From assembly GCA_049515555.1 (NCBI GenBank), contig JBEKTY010000151.1:1-19894 (forward strand): a stretch of DNA of 19,894 nucleotides. Direction: 5' to 3'. A program made the translations under genes and the position numbers. How positions within the stretch are numbered: position 1 is the stretch's first letter; each line of letters starts with the position of its first letter. The notes beneath the pieces are model-generated. The model had not been told where the DNA came from. It did not search any database and saw nothing but the letters and a program-made list of their open reading frames with translations. The DNA comes from JBEKTY01 sp049515555 (GTDB lineage Bacteria; Planctomycetota; Planctomycetia; Pirellulales; Thermoguttaceae). This document shows positions 7,862 through 13,941 of the stretch, piece after piece.

Positions 7862-8188
7862 TCATTCCTCTCCGCTCGCAGCTATTGAAGTCAGCGGGTC
7901 GGCCTGCGTCGCCGCCGCGCTCGCCTCCGGCTTGACCTTGCGGTGAAAACCAATCCCCTCCAGCGCCTTGTAAACCTCTTCCAGTGTCTTTTCGCCGAAA
8001 TTGGAGATCGCCAGCAGTTCTTCCCGCGAACAGCCCAGCAGGTCCTGGACCGTGAAGATGCCCCGCTCTTCCAAGCAATTCGTGGTACGAACCGTCAAGC
8101 CGATCTCGGCCGTGCTCATTTCCAATTTCTCGGCCATGTCTTGGGCCTGCGTATCGGTCTTGACCAACGGGATGCGGGTGGTTGCCAT
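7862..8188 (-). CDS. Stand-alone RNA polymerase alpha C-terminal domain protein
   Basis: This is a 108-residue protein. Residues 28-80 (GLTVRTTNCLEERGIFTVQDLL ... ISNFGEKTLEEVYKAL) match the alpha-CTD of RpoA. The DNA-contacting positions of E. coli alpha-CTD are kept: R265 = R34, N268 = N37, C269 = C38, N294 = N63, G296 = G65, K298 = K67, S299 = T68. The alpha N-terminal assembly domain is absent; only a short 27-residue leader and an acidic, Ala-rich tail flank it. It should therefore bind UP-element-like or upstream DNA, or sigma/activators, without being a core subunit; this is inference. A strong ribosome binding site (GGGAGG) lies 5 nt before ATG, and a good promoter is at 8267-8295. 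It is divergent from the UvrD/PcrA gene. Confidence 0.88.
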   Translation of the reverse strand: MATTRIPLVKTDTQAQDMAEKLEMSTAEIGLTVRTTNCLEERGIFTVQDLLGCSREELLAISNFGEKTLEEVYKALEGIGFHRKVKPEASAAATQADPLTSIAASGEE

Positions 8189-8266
8189 GGGTTCCCTCCC
8201 AGAGATTGAAGTATTTTACTTGACACTTGTGGAATCGCGGCCGGCCAGCCTGCCGCCAAAGCACCC

Positions 8267-8295
8267 AGTATAGCGAGCTTGCCGATTTTTAACAA
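8267..8295 (-). promoter_or_regulatory. Promoter of the alpha-CTD gene
   Basis: On the minus strand, TTGTTA (8290-8295) and TATACT (8267-8272) are separated by exactly 17 nt, matching the vegetative sigma consensus at 4/6 and 5/6. The start point would be near 8260, leaving a leader of about 72 nt before the ATG at 8188. Confidence 0.6.
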
Positions 8296-8306
8296 TCGCC
8301 TATATT
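8279..8306 (+). promoter_or_regulatory. Promoter of the uvrD-type helicase gene
   Basis: On the plus strand, TTGCCG (8279-8284) and TATATT (8301-8306) have a 16-nt spacer. The -10 is embedded in a small inverted repeat, CGCC-N6-GGCG (8297-8310), which might be an operator. The element interleaves with the divergent promoter on the other strand, so only one polymerase could occupy the region at a time. Confidence 0.5.
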
Positions 8307-8358
8307 GGCGTTCATGGACGACGAGTCGCGGCGGTAAGACTGTGGAAGAGGAGGCCCT

Positions 8359-10710
8359 TTGGACGCCCTCGTGCGTGACCTGACCGACGCCCAGCGTGAG
8401 GCCGTGCTGCACCGCGAGGGCCCCCTGCTGGTTCTGGCCGGGCCGGGCAGCGGAAAGACCCGCGTCATCACCCATCGCATCGCCTGGCTGCTGGCCGAGG
8501 GCCTGCCCGATCATCAGATCCTGGCCCTGACGTTCACCAACAAGGCGGCCGACGAAATGCGGACGCGGCTGGAGCGGCTGGCCCCCGGGCGGAGCGTGTG
8601 GCTGGGGACGTTCCACCGCTTCTGCGCCCGATTGCTCCGTAAGTATGCACCACTGGTGGGGCTCGACGAGAACTTCACCATCTACGATGCCGCGGATAGT
8701 GCGCAGGTGCTCAACCGCGTGCTGACCCCGTGGAAGCTTGGGCCCGGCTTCGCCACGCCGGAGGCCATCGCCCGTGCCATCGGCCGGGCCAAGAATAACC
8801 TGGTTACCGCGCAGCAGTACCAGCCGCAGGCCGGCCACCCCTTGGGAGCTCTCGTTCAACAAATTTACCCCGCTTACCAGGCCAAACTCGCAAGTTCCAA
8901 CGCCGTGGATTTCGACGATCTGCTGTTGCACGTGGGCACGCTCCTGCAAGAGAACCCGGAAATCCGGGCCGCACTGGACGAGCGATACCGCTTCATCCTC
9001 GTCGACGAATATCAGGACACGAATCTGGCCCAATACGTCATTGTCCGGGCGATGTCGATCGACCATCCCAACTTGGCGGTAACGGGCGACCCGGACCAGT
9101 CGATCTATGGCTGGCGGGGGGCGAATCTCAACAACATCCTCGAGTTCGAGCACGATTACCCGCAGGTGCGGGTGGTGCGTCTGGAGCGCAACTACCGCAG
9201 CACGCAACGCATTCTGCACGTGGCGGCCGAGTTCATTGCGCACAACGTCCGCCGCAAACGCAAGGACCTGTATACCGAGAATGCGCCGGGCGAGCCGGTC
9301 CGCCTCATGATGTACCAAACGCAGAACGACGAGGCCCAGGCGATTGCCGCCGAGATAGCGGGCGAGATTCAGGCCGGCCGCCGCGCGGCACGCGACTTCG
9401 CCGTGTTCTACCGCACCAACGCGCTGAGCCGGGCGATGGAGTTTGCGCTGCGCCAGGCCGGCGTACCCTATCAGATCGTCCGCGGGCTGGAGTTCTTCCA
9501 GCGGAAGGAGATCAAGGACCTGCTGTCCTACTTGCAACTGCTGTGCAATCCGCGGGACGAAGTGGCGCTGCGGCGGGTGATTCAGACGCCGCCGCGGGGC
9601 ATCGGCCGGACCACCGTGGATCGGCTGCTGCGGTATGCCGCCGGGCATGGTCTATCGGGCTGGGAGGCCGCCAGAGAGGTCCGCCGCATCGAGTCTATCG
9701 GCAGCCGGCCCGCCGCCCGGGTGGCCGAGTTCGCCGGGCTGCTGGACCGCCTGGCGGCGCTGGCCGGCGGCGCAATCGAAAAACTGCTCGGCCACGTGCT
9801 CGCCGAGAGCGGTTACGCGGCCCTCCTCAAGGCTTCGGAGGATGAAGAGGATCAGGAGCGGCTGGCCAACCTCCAGGAGCTGCTGACCGTCGCCCGCGAC
9901 TTCGACGAGCGGCATCCCGGCCCCGACCAGCTCGAAGCCTTCCTGGAAGAAACCGCCTTGGTCAGCGACACCGACGACTGGGAAGACCAAACCGACCGGG
10001 TAACGCTGATGACCCTGCACGCCTCCAAGGGGCTCGAATTCCCGGTCGTTTACCTGATTGCCGTGGAGGAAGGCATCTTGCCCCACGAGCGGAGCCGCGA
10101 GCGGCCCGAGCAGATCGAAGAAGAACGCCGGCTGATGTTCGTGGGCATGACCCGGGCCCGGGAGCGGCTGCAGCTCAGTCTGGCGCGGTCGCGAGACTTC
10201 CGCGGTTCCCGCCGGACGACTGTGCCCAGCTCGTTCCTGGTCGAGTTGCCTCGCAGTGAGATGCTCGTCGAGGAGGCCAGGCCGGAGGCCGACAGCGGGC
10301 CGGTCCCATTCTCAGCCTATCCGGAGGGACTGGCCGAGGAAGACTGGGACAGTCCGCCTCCTCCGGCGGCTACCAGCCGCCGACAATCCCTAATCCCTAA
10401 TCCCCAATCCCCAATCCCCCCCGCATCCCCAAATCCCAAAATCCCTTCAAAACTCCGTCTGGGCACCGCCGACCAGCTTGCCGGCGGCCAACCCGCGCCA
10501 CCGCCCAGCCCCGATGCCTTCCAGCAGGGCATGGTCGTGCTGCACCCGCAGTACGGGCTGGGTCAGGTGGTGGCCCTTAGCGGCAGCGGGCCGGGGCGGC
10601 AGGCAACGGTCGATTTCGCCCCGCCCGCCGGCCGCATGCAATTCGTCCTCCAGCACAGCCCGCTACGCCCGATGGCAAGCGCCCAAGGGGACCGCCCTAC
10701 CATCGGCTAA
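8359..10710 (+). CDS. uvrD: UvrD/PcrA-type superfamily 1 DNA helicase
   Basis: This is a 783-residue 3'-5' DNA helicase of the UvrD/PcrA/Rep group, used in nucleotide-excision and mismatch repair and in clearing recombinase from DNA. All SF1A motifs are present: Walker A AGPGSGKT 27-34, Ia TFTNKAADEM 58-67, Ib GTFHRF 83-88, DEYQD 216-220, GDPDQSIYGWRGA 243-255, RNYRST 277-282, LHASKGLEF around 551-559 and VGMTRARERL around 594-603. The C-terminus (about 722-775, GMVVLHPQYGLGQV) is the PcrA-type Tudor-like RNA-polymerase-binding domain. Between them lies a Pro/Ser-rich linker encoded partly by a heptamer repeat array (residues about 676-696). Start is TTG at 8359, with GGAAGAGGAGG just upstream and a promoter at 8279-8306. 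It is slightly longer than typical PcrA, mainly because of the linker. Confidence 0.95.
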   Translation: MDALVRDLTDAQREAVLHREGPLLVLAGPGSGKTRVITHRIAWLLAEGLPDHQILALTFTNKAADEMRTRLERLAPGRSVWLGTFHRFCARLLRKYAPLVGLDENFTIYDAADSAQVLNRVLTPWKLGPGFATPEAIARAIGRAKNNLVTAQQYQPQAGHPLGALVQQIYPAYQAKLASSNAVDFDDLLLHVGTLLQENPEIRAALDERYRFILVDEYQDTNLAQYVIVRAMSIDHPNLAVTGDPDQSIYGWRGANLNNILEFEHDYPQVRVVRLERNYRSTQRILHVAAEFIAHNVRRKRKDLYTENAPGEPVRLMMYQTQNDEAQAIAAEIAGEIQAGRRAARDFAVFYRTNALSRAMEFALRQAGVPYQIVRGLEFFQRKEIKDLLSYLQLLCNPRDEVALRRVIQTPPRGIGRTTVDRLLRYAAGHGLSGWEAAREVRRIESIGSRPAARVAEFAGLLDRLAALAGGAIEKLLGHVLAESGYAALLKASEDEEDQERLANLQELLTVARDFDERHPGPDQLEAFLEETALVSDTDDWEDQTDRVTLMTLHASKGLEFPVVYLIAVEEGILPHERSRERPEQIEEERRLMFVGMTRARERLQLSLARSRDFRGSRRTTVPSSFLVELPRSEMLVEEARPEADSGPVPFSAYPEGLAEEDWDSPPPPAATSRRQSLIPNPQSPIPPASPNPKIPSKLRLGTADQLAGGQPAPPPSPDAFQQGMVVLHPQYGLGQVVALSGSGPGRQATVDFAPPAGRMQFVLQHSPLRPMASAQGDRPTIG
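10385..10445. repeat. In-frame degenerate heptamer array inside the helicase gene
   Basis: AATCCCT x2, then AATCCCC x3, then decayed copies (ATCCCC, AAATCCC, AAAATCCC) run through 10385-10445. The 7-bp unit, read in frame, gives the low-complexity peptide LIPNPQSPIP and similar. The unit equals the CCCCAAT heptamer known as a short tandem repeat (STRR) in heterocystous cyanobacteria. It sits in a disordered linker, where any in-frame insertion would be tolerated. Confidence 0.85.
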
Positions 10711-10802
10711 CGAGCCAGGCGCTTGGTTGTGATGGGCTGCGGGACAAGATCAATCGGCTGATCGCCCTGCGAGACCGGGCGACATCTTGTGGTAGATGAC
10801 GC

Positions 10803-10831
10803 TTGACAAACCGAGTTCTTGTCCTCAAGAT
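10803..10831 (+). promoter_or_regulatory. Tentative promoter of the DUF1559-like gene
   Basis: A perfect TTGACA (10803-10808) is followed after 17 nt by CAAGAT (10826-10831), which is only a 3/6 match to a -10. The leader to the ATG at 10905 would be about 67 nt. Only the -35 is convincing. Confidence 0.3.
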
Positions 10832-10904
10832 GGCAAGCGTAGGCCCGCTGATGACGGGTTCTGGCGAGCGCAGCCAACGCAGGAACCCCTGTGAACTGTT
10901 CCAG

Positions 10905-11591
10905 ATGAGCACGATCAGGAAGCTATCGAGGCCGTGGATAGTCGTACCAGCCGTCGTGCTGGTAACACTTGGTGGTACGCTAGTTATTGCGGTCAGGCAC
11001 GCGGCGTGGGAAGCCCGTCGGTCGAACACCTATTCGCGGCTTTATTTCGCGAGACACGTCCTTCGCAACTACGAGAGTAGCCACGGAACACTGCCGCCGC
11101 TCTGCCTGCGAGATAGCCTGGGGAAACCGATCCACAGTTGGCGGGCCCTGATTCTGCCGTTCCTTGAAATCGAGTCCTTAAGGCGGCTGGATCTTTCCCA
11201 GCCGTGGAACAGCGACTACAACCGCAAGATCATCGACAGTGTTCCGCTATCGGATTGGAGGTGCTTTTCCGGAGAGTGGCCCGCGGAACAACCTCCGGCC
11301 ACGACCCATCTGCTGGGGTATATTGGTCCGCAGTCTATTTGGGAAACGACGACCGGAAAGCCCAAGGGAACCACCCAAGACCATCCCGGCGCGATCCTGC
11401 TGATATGCGTTCCGGAGAGCGACATCCACCCCCTGCAGCCGGTTGACATAACGGAAGACGAAGTCCGCAAGATTGTCGCACGCGGCGGCGACGTTCTCTT
11501 CATTACGGCGGGTGAACCACACGGGTACGGCGTCGTGACTATCGAACACGGGAGCCTCGCGTTTCACGTCCGGCCGGAACCCACCGACTAG
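10905..11591 (+). CDS. DUF1559-like membrane-anchored protein
   Basis: This is a 228-residue protein with one N-terminal hydrophobic segment (about residues 9-27, PWIVVPAVVLVTLGGTLVIA), so it is probably anchored in a membrane with the rest outside. The stretch SHGTLPPLCLRDSLGKPIHS, followed by WRALILPFLE, is the core of the planctomycete DUF1559 family (H-G-T-x-P-P ... G-K-P-x-x-S-W-R-x-x-x-L-P). It lacks the usual prepilin-type GFTLVEL methylation motif of that family, so it would not be processed as a pseudopilin. The C-terminus (GDVLFITAGEPHGYGVVTIE) is also family-like. ATG at 10905 is chosen because the hydrophobic anchor follows at once; the frame stays open 34 codons further back, but that part is not protein-like. 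There is no clear ribosome binding site. The role is unknown. Confidence 0.75.
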   Translation: MSTIRKLSRPWIVVPAVVLVTLGGTLVIAVRHAAWEARRSNTYSRLYFARHVLRNYESSHGTLPPLCLRDSLGKPIHSWRALILPFLEIESLRRLDLSQPWNSDYNRKIIDSVPLSDWRCFSGEWPAEQPPATTHLLGYIGPQSIWETTTGKPKGTTQDHPGAILLICVPESDIHPLQPVDITEDEVRKIVARGGDVLFITAGEPHGYGVVTIEHGSLAFHVRPEPTD

Positions 11592-11803
11592 GGGGCTGAA
11601 ATGCCATGATCCGGAGCGGGGAGCAGGGCTGCTGCGGCCGTTAACGGGCACCCCCAAGGTGCACCAGTGCCAACCGGGTCAACTGGCTCTTAGGAGGCTC
11701 GTTCCGTGGCCGTGTTCGCAGCGAATCTCCGGCCTGTCCAGTCCGCCAGGACTTGGGGCTGGCGAGGCCCGGCGGGGCGGCCCTTCATGGGACGATGGGC
11801 CTC
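11592..11803. other. Convergent intergenic region with small hairpins
   Basis: This gap lies between two converging genes and holds three short inverted repeats: GCACC-N5-GGTGC at 11648-11662, CCAGT-N12-ACTGG near 11664-11686, and CCAGTCC-GCCA-GGACTTGG near 11738-11756 (one bulge). They could act as a two-way terminator, but none has a T-run. I see no gene here. Confidence 0.3.
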
Positions 11804-12664
11804 CTACTTCTTTTTCTCGACGTTAGTCTTATAGGCAAAATACCTCCCCTTATTGTCGACCCATAGACCGTTACCGCGGAAGTACCCGTCGATGGTGATA
11901 CCCTTCTTGCCTGCGAGAGAGGCAACCGTGGCGGCCATTTCGGCGTTTGACTCGGGATCGGTACCGTCCCCACCCGCCAGCGCAACATGCGTTCCCTCAG
12001 GGATGGGACCAATCTGGTCCCAGACTGCATCCGGGTTGTCCTGGGCCTCAAAGTGCGAAACCGCGACGTCTTTCTTACCAGGCGTCTTGGGGGAGGGCGT
12101 GGAAACGATCGCAATAATGCAAGGGCCAGCACCTTCCGAGCCAACGAGGAAACCGTCGGGTACGCCGCTTGTGACAACCGTGTGCGCCTGGTGGGCGCCG
12201 AGCGTGTTCTCGTCCTCGCCCGCTTGGTTCCGTCCCCGCGGGATGATTGTCGGCCTGATTGCCCCGTACTCCTTTTCGACCGCGCCGGGCGTCTTGCCCG
12301 CCCCTTTGAGGAACCAAGTCAAGCCGCTGTACTTTGGGTTCTCGATCGTCTTGACCTTATCCGGGGCACTCTTGGAAGCCCTGCCGGCCGGTTCGCCCTT
12401 TGGGCCGGCCTCGCCCTGTGCTCCCGCGCCGCCGTGCGCGCCGGGGGCCGCTCCCCCGTCCGTGGTCCATCTGCCCCAGTAGTCCCTGGGCTGGTCGGGG
12501 CTGTACTCGCGGAGAATGTCCACGGCGGGCCGGCCCGTGCCCGCCCGGCGATCCTCCCCCAGGATTGCCGCCAGAAATTCGTCGAGGCTGATTTGGCTGC
12601 CCTCCGTCGGAGCCTCGGCCGGGGGAAACACGTCGGGGTCTGGAAACACGTAAGATTTACCCAT
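11804..12664 (-). CDS. Putative CheD-like deamidase-fold protein with collagen-like linker
   Basis: This is a 286-residue protein with no signal peptide or TM helix. Residues 1-55 are acidic and unrecognised. Residues 54-71 (YSPDQPRDYWGRWTTDGG) resemble the PRD-x-x-GR(F/W) linker common in phage head and effector-type proteins. Residues 74-93 carry Gly-x-x collagen-like triplets. The C-terminal domain (about 165-280) has SEGAGPCI (S176, C182) and VSHFE (H204). This reproduces the chemotaxis deamidase CheD pattern [ST]-x-G-x-G-x-C, then H in a strand, where T/C/H form the active site. The last strands (KKGITIDGYFRGNGLWVDNKGRYF) also follow the CheD end (GI ... GG ... GR). I infer a glutamine-deamidase-like cysteine enzyme, target unknown. 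ATG 12664 has GAGGTG 8 nt upstream; a GTG at 12673 is the alternative. A strong promoter lies at 12754-12782. GC content looks lower than in its neighbours. Confidence 0.6.
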   Translation of the reverse strand: MGKSYVFPDPDVFPPAEAPTEGSQISLDEFLAAILGEDRRAGTGRPAVDILREYSPDQPRDYWGRWTTDGGAAPGAHGGAGAQGEAGPKGEPAGRASKSAPDKVKTIENPKYSGLTWFLKGAGKTPGAVEKEYGAIRPTIIPRGRNQAGEDENTLGAHQAHTVVTSGVPDGFLVGSEGAGPCIIAIVSTPSPKTPGKKDVAVSHFEAQDNPDAVWDQIGPIPEGTHVALAGGDGTDPESNAEMAATVASLAGKKGITIDGYFRGNGLWVDNKGRYFAYKTNVEKKK

Positions 12665-12745
12665 GAGGGACACCTCGGGTTAGTGGGATGCTGATTGTTC
12701 TGCGCCTTGGGAGGATCACCGCGGGCAGAGCGCCGCACCGAAATA

Positions 12746-12782
12746 TATACGCATGTATACCATAAGCGGCGCGAATTGTCAA
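12746..12782 (-). promoter_or_regulatory. Strong promoter with palindromic operator-like element
   Basis: On the minus strand, a perfect TTGACA (12777-12782), a 17-nt spacer and TATACA (12754-12759) are preceded by the extended -10 dinucleotide (TGG-TATACA). The -10 is half of a perfect inverted repeat, TATAC-GCAT-GTATA (12746-12759), that runs to the expected start point near 12747. A repressor bound there would block transcription of the CheD-like gene. The leader is about 83 nt. Confidence 0.7.
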
Positions 12783-12821
12783 GCCCAGTTTCTTGTCGGT
12801 TGTTGGGCCGCCGAGCGGCGG

Positions 12822-13700
12822 CTACGGCCGATGCCGCGGCAGACGTAGCCAGCGCTGCACGATGCGGTCCCACAGCGGGTCGGGGACCCATTTGATGGCC
12901 CGGAAGAGCAGTCGCGTCTGCAGGCCGATGGGGTAACGGCACTTGGGCCTGCGGGCCGTCAGGGCGTGCACCACGGCGCGGACCACCGTGGCAACCGGAA
13001 GGGCGGCCTGGGCCATCAGCCGGCTGGCGGCCCGCATGGCCTCCACGTCGGCTTCGTACAGGGCCAGGGCCTCGGGCCGGATGGCGCTGCGGAGCGCGTC
13101 GGCCGCGGCCAAGGTTTTCTCCCAGATGGGCGTGGCGATGCTCCCCGGCTCGATCAGGGCCACGTGGATATTCCAGTGCCGCAGCTCGGTCCGCAGGCAG
13201 TCGCTGATGGCCTCCAGGGCGAATTTCGAGGCGGCATAGGGCCCCATGTAGGGCGGGGCTATTCGGCCGTTGAACGAGCCCATGTTCACGATCCGACCGC
13301 CCGAGCGCCGCAGTATCGGCAGGAAGGCCTGCGTGACCGCGACCTGTCCGATCACGTTCACCTCCCACTGCCGGCGCAGCTCGCCGATGGGCAGCAGTTC
13401 CAGGGGACCGGCCACCACCGTGCCGGCGTTGTTCACCAGGCCGGCCAGGCGGGCCGAACCCAGGCTTTGCTCCACTTGGCGGGCGGCCGCCTCGATCTGG
13501 TCCCCTTTGGTCACATCGAGCCGTAGTGGGACCAGCCCCGCCGAGCCCTCCGCCGCCAGACGCCGGAAGTCGGACTCCGACCGCACGCCGGCAAAAACGC
13601 GAAAGCCGCGCCGAGCCAGCTCCCTCGCGCAGGCCGCGCCGATCCCCGTCGAGCAGCCGGTAATCACCACGGCGGCCTGATCCGGACTGGAATGCCCCAC
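12822..13700 (-). CDS. Short-chain dehydrogenase/reductase (SDR)
   Basis: This is a 292-residue classical SDR oxidoreductase using NAD(P)H. Motifs seen: cofactor loop TGCSTGIG at 14-21, LDVT at 61-64, NNAG at 90-93, catalytic S142 and YAASK (Y155, K159), followed by EPGSIATPIWEK. The C-terminal extension (about 235-292) ends in a basic, hydrophobic segment (RLLFRAIKWVPDPLWDRIVQRWL) that could touch the membrane. The substrate is not readable; lipid or ketone reduction is plausible. GTG at 13700 is chosen because AGGAG lies about 8 nt upstream; the frame stays open to 13826 only because it reads through the palindromic repeat, giving a false NPLPEGEG peptide. There is no coupling with the next gene. 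Confidence 0.92.
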   Translation of the reverse strand: MGHSSPDQAAVVITGCSTGIGAACARELARRGFRVFAGVRSESDFRRLAAEGSAGLVPLRLDVTKGDQIEAAARQVEQSLGSARLAGLVNNAGTVVAGPLELLPIGELRRQWEVNVIGQVAVTQAFLPILRRSGGRIVNMGSFNGRIAPPYMGPYAASKFALEAISDCLRTELRHWNIHVALIEPGSIATPIWEKTLAAADALRSAIRPEALALYEADVEAMRAASRLMAQAALPVATVVRAVVHALTARRPKCRYPIGLQTRLLFRAIKWVPDPLWDRIVQRWLRLPRHRP

Positions 13701-13750
13701 TGTTAGGCTCCTGGAATGTTGCTCGATCGTCGCAGATTTGGGATGCGCGG

Positions 13751-13870
13751 TCCCCTCTCCCTCCGGGAGAGGGTTAGGGTGAGGGGAAATGGGCGAGGAT
13801 TCTGCCTCTTCAATTCTCGCGACCAACGAAGCTTCCCCTCACCCCGGCCCTCTCCCGGAGGGAGAGGGGG
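13751..13870. repeat. Pair of inverted palindromic repeats (BIME/REP-like)
   Basis: Two copies of a roughly 38-bp element face each other: 13751-13788 and 13833-13870, 44 bp apart. Each contains its own 9-bp hairpin: CCCTCTCCC-TCC-GGGAGAGGG at 13753-13773, and CCCTCTCCC-GGA-GGGAGAGGG at 13848-13868. A GTGAGGGG or CCCCTCAC flank is attached. This CCCCTCACCC...CCCTCTCCC family is widespread in bacterial intergenic DNA and gives the false peptide PLPEGEG when translated. Confidence 0.85.
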
Positions 13871-13892
13871 ACCAATTCTGCTCTCCCTGTCC

Positions 13893-13932
13893 CCGCGTCT
13901 CCGCGTCCCCGCGTCTCCGCGTCTCCGTGTCA
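13893..13932. repeat. Octamer tandem array after the permease gene
   Basis: CCGCGTCT, CCGCGTCC, CCGCGTCT, CCGCGTCT and CCGTGTCA follow each other without gaps. The array lies 9 nt beyond the permease stop codon, immediately after the palindromic repeat pair. Only one arm is present, unlike the paired heptamer arrays further right. Confidence 0.8.
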
Positions 13933-13941
13933 TTCCGCGCG

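Noticed and set aside
8116..9648. A 510-codon minus-strand frame across the helicase
   Set aside because: It is the antisense shadow of a high-GC helicase gene, with no domain features.
10711..10802. Short frame ending LRDKINRLIALRDRATSCGR after the helicase
   Set aside because: It looks protein-like and might be a remnant tail of a lost gene, but it has no start or upstream domain, so it is not annotated.
13701..13826. N-terminal extension of the dehydrogenase containing NPLPEGEG
   Set aside because: This peptide is the translation of a common palindromic repeat, and a good start with ribosome binding site exists at 13700.
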